In this document: positions 34,686 to 43,413 of the stretch, piece by piece
How positions within the stretch are numbered: position 1 is the stretch's first letter
Layout: each line of letters begins with the position of its first letter
Source: Treponema sp.
Lineage (GTDB): Bacteria; Spirochaetota; Spirochaetia; Treponematales; Breznakiellaceae
Reading direction: 5' to 3'
Length of the DNA: 46,460 nucleotides
NCBI GenBank assembly: GCA_009784975.1
Contig: WQXG01000019.1
Span: 1-46,460, forward strand
Made by a program: the position numbers and the translations under genes
Notes under the pieces: model-generated
What the model was told of the DNA's origin: nothing
The model's database searches: none
The model's input: the letters and a program-made list of their open reading frames with translations, nothing else

Positions 34686-34937
34686 ATGTATATCAGCGAA
34701 TACTTCATTGTCTTCCCGGAAGGCGATATTCAGGAAATAGAAAGACGCCTGCCTTTTAACGCCCTTGTGGACATGAACGGCAATGTCCTTTCCCCTCCCC
34801 TGCCGACAAATAAAATGATTGCGTTCAGGGTTGCAGGAATAAAAACCGATGAAAAAAAAGGCTCAAGCGGAACATATCATTTTTTGGAATTGCTCGGCGC
34901 GGATGAATTAATTGAATATTGCAGCGGGGGAAAATGA
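34686..34937 (+). CDS. Small conserved-looking protein of unknown function
   Basis: I do not recognise this 83-residue protein. It begins MYISEYFIVFPEGDIQEIE, has a Pro-rich middle (SPPLPTNK) and a hydrophobic-acidic end (FLELLGADELIEYC). No signal peptide or membrane segment is seen, so it is probably cytoplasmic. Its stop overlaps the next start by four bases (ATGA), so it should act with that nuclease-like protein. It is divergent from mraZ and has no ribosome binding site. Confidence 0.65.
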   Translation: MYISEYFIVFPEGDIQEIERRLPFNALVDMNGNVLSPPLPTNKMIAFRVAGIKTDEKKGSSGTYHFLELLGADELIEYCSGGK

Positions 34938-35617
34938 ATAATTCCATTGGAATTAAAAATGAAAGTTCTTTACACCGTACATTAAAATTCCAGTATGTAG
35001 GACCCGGCGGAAAAACAGAAGAAGCAGTTGGTGAATATATAGCGGACGGGATAAACTCCTGCGGCGAATATATCGAGGTACAGACAGGCAGTTTTGGACC
35101 TCTTAAAAAAAAGATTAAAGAATTTACATCCTGCGGCAAGGTACGGATTATTCACCCTATTGTTGTCTCAAAAAAAATCGAAGTATATGCGCAGGACGGT
35201 ACATTTCTTTACAGGCGAAAAAGCCCAAAAAAAGGCTCACCCTGGGACATTTTTAACGCGTTGCTTTACGCCCCCGAACTGCCGCTTACAAAAGGCGTAA
35301 CAATTGAACTTGTAATGGCTGATATCATAGAAAAACGCGTAAAAAACGGCAAAGGTTCATGGAGACGGGGCGGAATTAGCATCCAGGACAAGGAATTATC
35401 CGTCTGGCACGGAAGAATAACATTGAATAAAAAAGCCGATTACCTGCGTTTTATCCCGTTTAAAAAAGGCGAAGAGTTCACTGTCTCCTCCCTGTCACAA
35501 CAAACAGGTATAAAAAAACCAACTGTCCAAAAAGCCCTTTATGTACTGACTAAAATGAAGCTTGTAAAACGCGTTTGTAAAAAGAAAAATGCCTGGATAT
35601 ATGAAAAGAATTCTTAA
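34934..35617 (+). CDS. PD-(D/E)XK-like protein with C-terminal winged helix
   Basis: The 227-residue protein resembles an uncharacterised family found in other phyla with an IEVQTGSF-type motif (from memory, perhaps the DUF8091 group; unchecked). Residues 30-60 read E30, D38, E48-V-Q50 and a Lys cluster at 58-60, a layout like the PD-(D/E)XK nuclease core with Gln in place of the usual Lys. Then comes VRIIHPIVV and RRKSPKKGSPWDIFNALL (94-111). The C-terminal 60 residues look like a winged helix (FTVSSLSQQTGIKKPTVQKA). I start it at 34934, after GGGGG, with an ATGA overlap to the small upstream gene. DNA binding or cutting is inferred only. Confidence 0.6.
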   Translation: MNNSIGIKNESSLHRTLKFQYVGPGGKTEEAVGEYIADGINSCGEYIEVQTGSFGPLKKKIKEFTSCGKVRIIHPIVVSKKIEVYAQDGTFLYRRKSPKKGSPWDIFNALLYAPELPLTKGVTIELVMADIIEKRVKNGKGSWRRGGISIQDKELSVWHGRITLNKKADYLRFIPFKKGEEFTVSSLSQQTGIKKPTVQKALYVLTKMKLVKRVCKKKNAWIYEKNS

Positions 35618-37311
35618 TTAAAGTCTCTAAGAAAACGTTCTATCTCGGCGGCGGTTGGTAATTTTAAGACTGTTTCTGCTATTTCTTTTGCTTTTTCGGC
35701 AGAAACTGAGTTTATTTTGCGTTTTACTGCCGCAATGGAAACAGATCCCATACTGAGTTTTCTTATTCCTAGCCCCAGCAATACAGGAGCCGCCAATGGG
35801 TCACCTGCAATTTCTCCGCAGACAGAAAGCGGTTTTCCTTCCTTCGCAAAAGACGCGGCTGCATCCTTAATTAGCCTAAACATAGCAGGATGATAACTTT
35901 GATAATAACTATCCACCTGCGCGTTCATTCTGTCGGCTGCGCACAGATATTGGCATAAATCATTTGACCCTATGCTGGCAAAATCGACTTCTTTTGCGGC
36001 AAGATCACAGATAAGCGCGATAGAGGGAACTTCTATCATGATACCGATTTTTACAACACGGGACATTTTGCCTTCTTTGGCAAGTTCATCCCTTGCTGCG
36101 CCAATGTGCTCTTTTGCCCTGCGAATACAATCAAGAGAACTAACCATTGGAAGCATTAGCCAAAGATTACCGTATACAGAAGCGCGCAAAGCCGCTCTTA
36201 ACTGTGTTTTAAAAATATCCGGGTTATTTAAACAGAACCTTAAACCCCGATTTCCCAAAAAAGGGTTTTCTTCGTTTTTTATATTCATATACGGGAGTTT
36301 TTTATCTGCGCCAATATCCAGAGTACGCAGTATCACCGGCTTTTTGCCGAAACTTTCCAAAACTTTGCGGTAGCAAGCCAATTGCTCTTCTTCTGTTGGC
36401 AGCGAACTGCGTCCTAAAAATAAAAATTCTGTCCGGAAAAGACCTGCCATATCAGCATAATTTGCCGCATCCAATTCATCTGTATTGGAAATATTAACCC
36501 CAATATCAATTTTTTCCCCGGAAATACAACATTCGGTGAACCGGAAAGTTTCGGCATCTTCCCTATCCAGGCGAAATTCATTCATTTTTATTAAAAATTT
36601 ATTTTTGGTATCATCATCAGGATCAAGGATTACGGTTCCTTCTGCGGCATTAACCGCGGCATTCTGCCCCTGTTTTACAAGCCCCATAAGACCTTCTATG
36701 CCCAAAACGCAGGGAATCCCGTAACTTCTTGCTATAATCGCGGTATGGCTTGTTTGTCCGCCTGTTTCCGTAAGAATTGCCAATACTTTGTCTTTGTCTA
36801 AACTTGCGGTATCTGAAGGTTTAAGGTCATAAGCGGCAATAATAACAGGTTCTTTAAAGGAGGTTAAATCTTCATTCTTTTGTCCGTACCAAAGCCGCAG
36901 CAACAGGGAGCGGACATCTTCAAAATCGGCAGTCCGCTCTGCAATTAAAGGATCGGGCGCCTGCCGCAATACAGCAAGAACTGTATCATAAACATGGTAA
37001 ATTGCCCAATCTCCGGACCATAAATTATTTAATATTCTTGCAGGGATTTCTTCGTTAATAATAATATCATCAACAATTTCCTGATGCGCCTTAAAAATTT
37101 CAGCTTTTGCAGGGTCGATTTTCTGCAAAGAAATCCTGTACTCTTCAAGCTCCAGTTTTGCCTGCTCTTTTACAGAAAGATAACGCGAATAATGACCCTG
37201 TTTTTCTTCTTCTTTTATTGGAGTTTCTAAAGGAATGATTTGTTCTTTATAGTAAATATAAACGCTGCCAACCGCCGCTCCGGGGGAGGCGCTTTTTCCG
37301 GCTAATTGCAT
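35614..37311 (-). CDS. ptsI: PEP-protein phosphotransferase (Enzyme I, PtsI)
   Basis: Enzyme I takes phosphate from phosphoenolpyruvate and passes it to HPr. The 565-residue protein has the phospho-His motif GGQTSHTAIIAR with H189 and the PEP-binding barrel (RTLDIGADKKLPY, GNRGLRFCL, SIGSNDLCQY and the active Cys in VCGEIAGDP). No HPr or EII gene lies nearby, so it may serve a regulatory PTS, as proposed for other treponemes. The ATG follows directly after an intrinsic terminator U-tract, without a ribosome binding site. The 3' end overlaps the convergent gene by four bases. Confidence 0.94.
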   Translation of the reverse strand: MQLAGKSASPGAAVGSVYIYYKEQIIPLETPIKEEEKQGHYSRYLSVKEQAKLELEEYRISLQKIDPAKAEIFKAHQEIVDDIIINEEIPARILNNLWSGDWAIYHVYDTVLAVLRQAPDPLIAERTADFEDVRSLLLRLWYGQKNEDLTSFKEPVIIAAYDLKPSDTASLDKDKVLAILTETGGQTSHTAIIARSYGIPCVLGIEGLMGLVKQGQNAAVNAAEGTVILDPDDDTKNKFLIKMNEFRLDREDAETFRFTECCISGEKIDIGVNISNTDELDAANYADMAGLFRTEFLFLGRSSLPTEEEQLACYRKVLESFGKKPVILRTLDIGADKKLPYMNIKNEENPFLGNRGLRFCLNNPDIFKTQLRAALRASVYGNLWLMLPMVSSLDCIRRAKEHIGAARDELAKEGKMSRVVKIGIMIEVPSIALICDLAAKEVDFASIGSNDLCQYLCAADRMNAQVDSYYQSYHPAMFRLIKDAAASFAKEGKPLSVCGEIAGDPLAAPVLLGLGIRKLSMGSVSIAAVKRKINSVSAEKAKEIAETVLKLPTAAEIERFLRDFN

Positions 37312-37346
37312 AAAAAAAATGACCTGACCGCAAAGCGATCAGGTCA
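37312..37346 (-). terminator. Rho-independent terminator of the flaA operon
   Basis: On the minus strand an 8-bp perfect stem (TGACCTGA with TCAGGTCA, 37346-37339 and 37327-37320), extended by an inner CGC/GCG pair after one mismatch, is followed by eight Ts at 37319-37312. It lies 11 bases after the flaA stop. The T-run ends exactly where the ptsI ATG begins. Confidence 0.9.
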
Positions 37347-37357
37347 GATATTGTTTT

Positions 37358-38074
37358 TTACCAGCCATCAACCATGTCGTCTTCATCACGGTGATGCTCT
37401 GAAAAGAGGTCGGTATTTGCGCGAAGATCGTCAAAGTAAATGTAATAGCTGCCTCTTGACTCTAACGGGTCACAATCAACACGGAAACCTATAACTTTAA
37501 TGCCAAAGTGGTTTTGATAATGGTAGCTTCGCTGTACTACGCCGCTTAATCCATCATCCGGAGCAGGTGGAATGGTAGCATACAATTTCTGCCAACCCAT
37601 GAAATTAAGTTTACCCATGCTGAATTCATATTTTCTGCCGAAAAAATCTTCGATTAATATGTAAAGTTCATGGTTAAAATTACGTCCTGCAACCCACAAA
37701 GTTATGGTTTTTGTTATACCTTCAATTGGAATGGGGCGTACCGGATAAATAATAAAACTGTTATATCCTCTGCGCAGAAAATCTACCCTTGTACCCAATA
37801 CATAATCATCCGGGATATCAAGTCCTTCTTCTTCAGGAATCGGCTCTTTTCCGGCGGGAGAACCCCTGAAAAGCCTGGTTGTTGTATAACCTTCGTCGCG
37901 GGACATTGTAGATCTCCAAAAACCATCGTTTTCAAACTTGTCTACAGAAACTTCTCTAATCATCTGCTGAGCGGATTCAATGCCGATCCTGTCTGCATCC
38001 GGTGTCCCAACTTCCTGGGCATAGAGAAAACCGCCAATAAAAAAGATAAGTGTAATAATTAAAAACTTCTTCAT
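37358..38074 (-). CDS. flaA: Periplasmic flagellar filament sheath protein FlaA
   Basis: FlaA proteins coat the FlaB core of spirochaetal periplasmic flagella. The 238-residue protein has a signal peptide ending near LYAQ (residue 20). The FlaA signature follows: TLWVAGRNFNHELYILIEDF, MGKLNFMGWQKL, VIGFRVDCDPLESRGSYYIY and FDDLRANTDLFSEHHRDEDD, ending in MVDGW. It is shorter than the T. pallidum FlaA as I remember it (about 350), but the C-terminal core is complete. AAGGAG precedes the ATG. It is the second gene after the consensus promoter at 38893-38921 and is followed by a terminator. Confidence 0.92.
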   Translation of the reverse strand: MKKFLIITLIFFIGGFLYAQEVGTPDADRIGIESAQQMIREVSVDKFENDGFWRSTMSRDEGYTTTRLFRGSPAGKEPIPEEEGLDIPDDYVLGTRVDFLRRGYNSFIIYPVRPIPIEGITKTITLWVAGRNFNHELYILIEDFFGRKYEFSMGKLNFMGWQKLYATIPPAPDDGLSGVVQRSYHYQNHFGIKVIGFRVDCDPLESRGSYYIYFDDLRANTDLFSEHHRDEDDMVDGW

Positions 38075-38085
38075 TTATATACTCC

Positions 38086-38862
38086 TTAGTTTGACCAGAG
38101 TCTGTCAACATGCGCTGGATCGGCCAAATCATTGCCGTCAAACAGATTTTCAAACATATCTGTTAATACCTTTAACTGTTTAAAATAAATATAAAAATTA
38201 TCTACTCTTTCCGTAGGTTGTGTCCAAATACGGAATTTGACAAAGGTAAGACCTGCGTAAGAAGGCAATGTCCTTCTTGCCTGAGGAATATGATTCGGCA
38301 CATTAACCCTTAAGTTTCTCCAACCGGGATAGGCTATGTCCCCTAAATGCAGGGTATGAATTACACCCCTGTAATCCCTTAAAAAGACCTCTATGTAGTA
38401 CCTTAAATTTGCTCCCCATACCCAGCAATCAATATTACTGACTCTGCCCGGAATTGGAATTTCAAACGGTTTATCATCTCCCGCCAAAACCGGATACATA
38501 TCAATCCAGTTATAACCTCTGCGGTCGAACTTACCGTGCAGACCCAAGCTCCTTAAAGGCGTGCTGTTGGCATCCCTGTTATATCCAAAAGCGGAAGCCG
38601 GCCAGGCATCTACATAGGTAGTAAGCGGGTATTTTGTATTGTTACCATCGCTATCCTGTACAGGTTCGCCGTTTTCATCCCTGACAGTGGAAATAAACCT
38701 GCTGGATACTGTTTTCCAGGTGTACGGAGCATCGTCATCCCCATTAAAAGATTCCAGAACCCTTGTTTCCCAACTGACAGCCTTATCCTGCCCATAAGCT
38801 GAAAAAACCGTAATAAATGCCCATAAAATCAGGCAGATAATTTTTAAACTACCTTGTTTCAT
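38086..38862 (-). CDS. FlaA-like sheath protein (second FlaA paralogue)
   Basis: This 258-residue exported protein shares the FlaA layout with its neighbour: a signal peptide to about residue 24 (FSAYGQ), RRGYNWIDMYPV where FlaA has RRGYNSFIIYPV, DCWVWGANLRYYIEVFLRDYRG, GDIAYPGWRNLRVNVPNHIP, FVKFRIWTQPTERVDNFYIYF and a final acidic tail. The distinctive long N-terminal insert (DSDGNNTKYPLTTYVDAWP) is absent from the neighbour. AGGAG precedes the ATG. Tandem FlaA-like genes are known, as I recall, in T. denticola. It is probably a minor sheath or accessory filament protein. Confidence 0.82.
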   Translation of the reverse strand: MKQGSLKIICLILWAFITVFSAYGQDKAVSWETRVLESFNGDDDAPYTWKTVSSRFISTVRDENGEPVQDSDGNNTKYPLTTYVDAWPASAFGYNRDANSTPLRSLGLHGKFDRRGYNWIDMYPVLAGDDKPFEIPIPGRVSNIDCWVWGANLRYYIEVFLRDYRGVIHTLHLGDIAYPGWRNLRVNVPNHIPQARRTLPSYAGLTFVKFRIWTQPTERVDNFYIYFKQLKVLTDMFENLFDGNDLADPAHVDRLWSN

Positions 38863-38892
38863 CCCTAACTCCTTTGATAGTTACATACTTCA

Positions 38893-38921
38893 ATTATATT
38901 TGTTTGCGTTATCTTTGTCAA
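38893..38921 (-). promoter_or_regulatory. Perfect-consensus sigma70 promoter of the flaA pair
   Basis: Minus-strand TTGACA at 38921-38916, a 17-bp spacer and TATAAT at 38898-38893 match both consensus hexamers exactly. Start near 38886 gives a leader of about 24 bases with AGGAG. This fits constitutive high expression of a sheath protein by the housekeeping sigma factor, not sigma28. Confidence 0.9.
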
Positions 38922-38947
38922 ACCTTAAGCCCCTAATTTTCAACATT

Positions 38948-39880
38948 TTACCATGTTTTTAGTATTTTATGCAATGATCGGCTGTCAATATTTTCGGAAT
39001 TTATAAACGTAAATTTAGACTCTATAAACCCTTGAGGTAACCCGGATTTTGCCATTTTTACAGCCTGGACAACCTGGGACCATGGGGAATCGTTAATAAT
39101 AAGGGCTACATTATCGGGTATATAATCCGGGGCAAGCCAAGTAAAGCAAATAACAGGGATTTTAGTTTTTCTTTCAAGATATTCTATGCCGGTTCCGGTT
39201 AAAACAACACAGGAAATGTTTGATGTTTCAGAAAATTGAGAAAAAGACGAGAAAAAACTGGAGGTTGGGGTGGGTCTTTCATTGTTTTCCGGCGCTTCCC
39301 GCCTTTTATATTCATTTACCCCGCGTAAAAACGCTTCCCTAGCCTGAGAATGTATATTTTGCTCCAAAAAAACAATGATTCTGCCGTTTTTACCGTTGTC
39401 AAAAGCGGCAGCGGCAAGCCCTGCCCTGTAAAAGTCCCTGTCTATATCTGTTTTATATAAAAAGTAATCCTGAGGGTATCTGCCAACGGCAAAAGCAGCC
39501 GGACTGTCGTCTTCTGTGAATCTGCCTTCCAGAATAACAACAGGGATTTGCGGATTCTGTTCACGGTAAATCCGCGCGCTGCGGGCAAACCTTAAGGGAA
39601 AAAGCACACAAAACGGTTTCGCGGAATTTTCAGTTACAGCCAGCGCAACAACATCATCACTTGCGTCGTTTGCCGCTACAACGGTTCTGACAGGGCGGAA
39701 CAGGACAAGCGAAGCCTGAAACGCTTCTTTGCGGATCCGCTCTTCGCCGTAAAACCTGCTAAATTCCTGTTCGATAACAATTAACACAGGAGTACGGACA
39801 AAAAAAACGACCGGCAAAACCATAAATACGGCAATTACAAAAGCAGAGATTATAATTATTGGTTTTCTATACTTTTTCAT
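38948..39880 (-). CDS. Membrane-anchored periplasmic binding-fold protein
   Basis: The 310-residue protein has one N-terminal membrane helix (about 8-27) and a periplasmic part. This resembles a type 1 periplasmic binding fold of the BMP/sugar type (DIDRDFYRAGLAAAAF, NGRIIVFLEQNIHSQAREAFLRGVNEY, ISCVVLTGTGIEYL, IPVICFTWL, VALIINDSPWSQVVQAVKMA). A Ser/Pro/Asn-rich linker lies near residue 205. Its ATG overlaps the kinase stop by four bases (ATGA), and the kinase has an extracytoplasmic sensor, so it likely presents a ligand to that kinase. No transporter genes are nearby. The ligand is unknown; the fold call is moderate. Confidence 0.55.
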   Translation of the reverse strand: MKKYRKPIIIISAFVIAVFMVLPVVFFVRTPVLIVIEQEFSRFYGEERIRKEAFQASLVLFRPVRTVVAANDASDDVVALAVTENSAKPFCVLFPLRFARSARIYREQNPQIPVVILEGRFTEDDSPAAFAVGRYPQDYFLYKTDIDRDFYRAGLAAAAFDNGKNGRIIVFLEQNIHSQAREAFLRGVNEYKRREAPENNERPTPTSSFFSSFSQFSETSNISCVVLTGTGIEYLERKTKIPVICFTWLAPDYIPDNVALIINDSPWSQVVQAVKMAKSGLPQGFIESKFTFINSENIDSRSLHKILKTW

Positions 39881-42800
39881 AGTTTTATTTTTTCGGCAAT
39901 TTCCGCAACATCTTCAAATTCACTGTGTAACAGATGCTTCGCTATGGCGCTGAGCTGATCTCTTATATGACGAGGCCAGTTTTTTTGTTTAATTTCTGCC
40001 AGAGCTTCTTTGGCTGCCTTTTTATTTAAAGATGAGCAAGCCGAACGGATTGCAAGTAATTTTTCCTTAAGGAATTCATCTGATGCTTCGTCTGCGGGTT
40101 CATCAGATGTTTCGTCATCATTATCTGAAAGCTTGTCAATTACGGAATACAAAGACGCAAGAAATTCAGGAAGCGAAGATAAAATAAGATTGATATTCTG
40201 CTCGCGCCCTGCCTGTTCCAGCCTTGACGCTTCCATGGCAAGTTCGCTCTCCCCTACATTTGCAAGAGCGCTTTTCATTGCATGGACATTGATAAGGAAA
40301 GCAGGAAGATCATCTCCCCTGCGGCAGTTGTTTTCGCTTATTGCAGTTAATATTTCTACGGTTTTTTTTGCGTCGCGTACAAAAAATTCAGCCAATTGAG
40401 GTTCGATTGCTATATTATGGCCGCCTGCCGCATAAAGCATATTTTTCTGTCTGCGGGCATTATCCAGCACTTCCGGCGTTTGCCTGTCGCGAATATGCTT
40501 GTTAAGCACGGTATTAAGCTGACGGATATCTATCGGCTTGGAAATAAAATCATCAAAACCGTTATTTAAAAATATTTCTGCCTGCCCGGAAAGAGCATTT
40601 GCTGTTAACGCTACAATGGGCTTTGAATAATTAAGGCTGCGTATAATTCTTACGGCTTCTATACCATCCATTCTGGGCATCATGTGATCCATGAAAATAA
40701 TATCGTATACAACGCCGTCTCTAATCCTGTCTATCGCTTCAAAACCGCTTAATCCGGTATCTACTGTAATACCATAAGGCGCGAGAAGACCTCTTGCGAC
40801 ATAAAGATTAGATTCTACATCATCAATAACAAGAACATTTCCGTACGGCATATACTCCTGTGTTATCTGCGCGTTTCTCATCTTTGTAGTATTCTTTAAA
40901 TTCAGTTTCATCAGATTTTCCGCAAGCTGCCTGCCAATCGGATCGGAATTGATATAGCCTTGCGGCAAACTAACGGTAAACACAGATCCAAGACCGGGAG
41001 TGCTTTCTACTTCAATACTGCCGTTCATTAATTGAATCAAATTGCGCGTAATATTCATGCCAAGACCTGTACCTTCTGTTTTACGGTTTGTCTCCATGTT
41101 AAAGCGGCTGAATTTTTCACCGAGCTTACGCACCTGATCCGAAGTCATTCCCTGTCCTGTATCACTTACCCGGAAAATCAACATTAAACCGGCGTCTTCC
41201 TGAGGTTCAACAGAAAGAGTGAATTCTATCTGACCTTCCTGAGTATATTTAAACGCGTTGGAAAGCAGGTTATTTAAAATTTGTTTTATCCGCAGCTCGT
41301 CTCCTATAAGAGCGGCAGGAATATTTTCGTTTACAATCAATTTGAAATCAATTGGTTTGCTTTCGTAGCGTAAAATGTTTAATTTTACAGTGTCGTGAAT
41401 CAAACTTGCTATTTCGTACTGGGTTGTTACAAGTTCAAGTTTCCCAGCTTCTATTTTGGATAAATCCAGTATGTCGTTAATAATACCAAGCAATAAGTCA
41501 CCGGAATTATATATTCTTTCAAGCCCTTCTTTTGTAACAAGCGGAAGCGTATTGTCCTGCAGCTGAATTTCCGTGATACCCATTATTGCGTTCATGGGAG
41601 TGCGGATTTCATGGCTCATTTTCGCGAGGAAGTCGCTCTTTGCCTTATTGCTCTCTTCCGCTACTTCCGCCCTGCGCATCTCGGCAATCATCGCTTTTAT
41701 TTCTCTTAAATCCCTGATATACCCCGCAACCGCGTATTCTCCCCTGAATTTAACGCGAACAAGCGAAACTTCCGTAGGAATCTGCTCTCCGTCCTTTTTC
41801 TGATGCATCCATTCAAAACGGCAAAAACCCTCTTCAAATGCTTCGTCTATATATCCTTTAATGGCAAAAGTTGATTTTAAACCGGAAGGCTGAAATTCCG
41901 GAAAAAAGTCAAAAACCTGGTCTATAAATTCTTTTTTATTTGTAAGCCCGAATAATCTTTCTATTTCCTGATTTGATTCCAGAATTTTTGAATTTTTATC
42001 TATCATAAAACAGCTAAGGGGAGTAGCATCAAAAATAACCTGCGTACATTCATCCGCCTCGCGCATTTTTGCCATTAATGCCTTAAGAGTGCGTAAATCG
42101 CGGGAATAACCGCAGACCATATATTGATTTCTGTATTTAGCGCGCACCAGCGTAATTTCGCATGGTATTGTTTCTCCGTTTAATTTCCGGTGCATCCATT
42201 CAAAACGGCAGTAGCCGTCAGAAAACGCTTTTTTAAGAAACTCAAATGATTTTTCGCTAGACAGCCTTCCATCCGGCTGATATTCAGGCGATAATTTGTC
42301 AAACACATCAATGTATTCTTTTTTGCTTGACAGCTCAAATAATTTATATGCCTCTAAATTACAATCTATAACTTTATAATTTTTATCCCAAAAATTAGCG
42401 CAGAGAGGAGTCGCATCCAGCATTATCTGCGTTCGTTCTTCTGCTTTCTTTCTCCCGATAATGACGCTTAACAAAATGGAAATAAGAGCGACTGCCAGCA
42501 TTGTTCCCAATGCAATAAGTATTAATCCTATTTCCCTTAAACTATGATAATATTTATCGGCATAGGCAATTATGGCAAGATACCATCCGTTATCCAGCTG
42601 GCGAATAAACCCGACCGCTTCGTTATTGTTGTAATCTCTTACCTTTAGCTCATTAATTTCTTTTCCCTGAACCAAATCATTTTTTATAGCCACACCGTCA
42701 TTCATAAGTTCTATATTTCTGCCTATATATGCCGGATGAGGATGAGCCAATACATTAAAATCCTTATCAAACAGAATCCCGTAGCTGTCTTCCGTTACAA

Positions 42801-43413
42801 ATGTATTAACCGCATATTCCTGAATTCTGCTGATTGATATATCAAGACATACTATTCCCAGCCGGTTTCCGTTTTCATCAAAAATGCACTGGGAAAATGA
42901 CAGAGTAGTATTGCCGTAAACAGCATCTATATACGGCTGCGAAACCCCGATTCTTCCGCCTGCTTCAACTGCCGTAGAAAACCACGGACGGGTCTGCGGA
43001 ATAAAATTATCGGGCGGAGTCCAGTTTACACCTGTTAAAAATAATCCGTTAAATACATCAAAATAACCGTAAACAGAAGTTACATAGGACATCAGCCGTT
43101 CATTTGTGGTTATGTATCCTGTTGTATTCACCAAATAATTATGAATTGCGCCGGAAGACGCATTCTGCAAAATCATATTTTTAATATTTTCCGCGATTAT
43201 CCCCAATGCAGCCTGGGGTTCCAAAAGATCTGTATTTATATTTTTTTGGGTATTTTCGATTGCCGTATTTACATTGCCGAACAAATGTTTGCGCTCAATT
43301 CCGCTCATATAATGGTAGCTGAGAAAAACCATCAATGCAAACGCCAAAACAACAGATAATACCTGAACATGAGATATTAAAGCAATCAATTTTTTAAAGA
43401 TTACTTTAATCAT
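39877..43413 (-). CDS. Hybrid histidine kinase: dCACHE-PAS-PAS-HisKA-HATPase-REC-HPt
   Basis: This 1178-residue kinase is anchored by helices at about 15-35 and 293-319. They frame a dCACHE-like extracytoplasmic sensor, recognisable by PWFSTAVEAGGRIGVSQPY (143-161) and GNRLGIVCLDIS (182-193). Two PAS domains (about 331-440 and 460-570) are tandem duplicates with an exact 129-residue period. HisKA carries the phospho-His in SHEIRTPMN (H601). The ATPase domain has NNLLSNAFKY (N719), DTGQGM and GTGLGM. REC carries D909 in FMDHMMPRMDG, and HPt carries H1044 in NVHAMKSALANVG. All relay residues are present. It overlaps both neighbours by four bases, so kinase, response regulator and binding protein should form one signalling unit. 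Confidence 0.92.
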   Translation of the reverse strand: MIKVIFKKLIALISHVQVLSVVLAFALMVFLSYHYMSGIERKHLFGNVNTAIENTQKNINTDLLEPQAALGIIAENIKNMILQNASSGAIHNYLVNTTGYITTNERLMSYVTSVYGYFDVFNGLFLTGVNWTPPDNFIPQTRPWFSTAVEAGGRIGVSQPYIDAVYGNTTLSFSQCIFDENGNRLGIVCLDISISRIQEYAVNTFVTEDSYGILFDKDFNVLAHPHPAYIGRNIELMNDGVAIKNDLVQGKEINELKVRDYNNNEAVGFIRQLDNGWYLAIIAYADKYYHSLREIGLILIALGTMLAVALISILLSVIIGRKKAEERTQIMLDATPLCANFWDKNYKVIDCNLEAYKLFELSSKKEYIDVFDKLSPEYQPDGRLSSEKSFEFLKKAFSDGYCRFEWMHRKLNGETIPCEITLVRAKYRNQYMVCGYSRDLRTLKALMAKMREADECTQVIFDATPLSCFMIDKNSKILESNQEIERLFGLTNKKEFIDQVFDFFPEFQPSGLKSTFAIKGYIDEAFEEGFCRFEWMHQKKDGEQIPTEVSLVRVKFRGEYAVAGYIRDLREIKAMIAEMRRAEVAEESNKAKSDFLAKMSHEIRTPMNAIMGITEIQLQDNTLPLVTKEGLERIYNSGDLLLGIINDILDLSKIEAGKLELVTTQYEIASLIHDTVKLNILRYESKPIDFKLIVNENIPAALIGDELRIKQILNNLLSNAFKYTQEGQIEFTLSVEPQEDAGLMLIFRVSDTGQGMTSDQVRKLGEKFSRFNMETNRKTEGTGLGMNITRNLIQLMNGSIEVESTPGLGSVFTVSLPQGYINSDPIGRQLAENLMKLNLKNTTKMRNAQITQEYMPYGNVLVIDDVESNLYVARGLLAPYGITVDTGLSGFEAIDRIRDGVVYDIIFMDHMMPRMDGIEAVRIIRSLNYSKPIVALTANALSGQAEIFLNNGFDDFISKPIDIRQLNTVLNKHIRDRQTPEVLDNARRQKNMLYAAGGHNIAIEPQLAEFFVRDAKKTVEILTAISENNCRRGDDLPAFLINVHAMKSALANVGESELAMEASRLEQAGREQNINLILSSLPEFLASLYSVIDKLSDNDDETSDEPADEASDEFLKEKLLAIRSACSSLNKKAAKEALAEIKQKNWPRHIRDQLSAIAKHLLHSEFEDVAEIAEKIKL

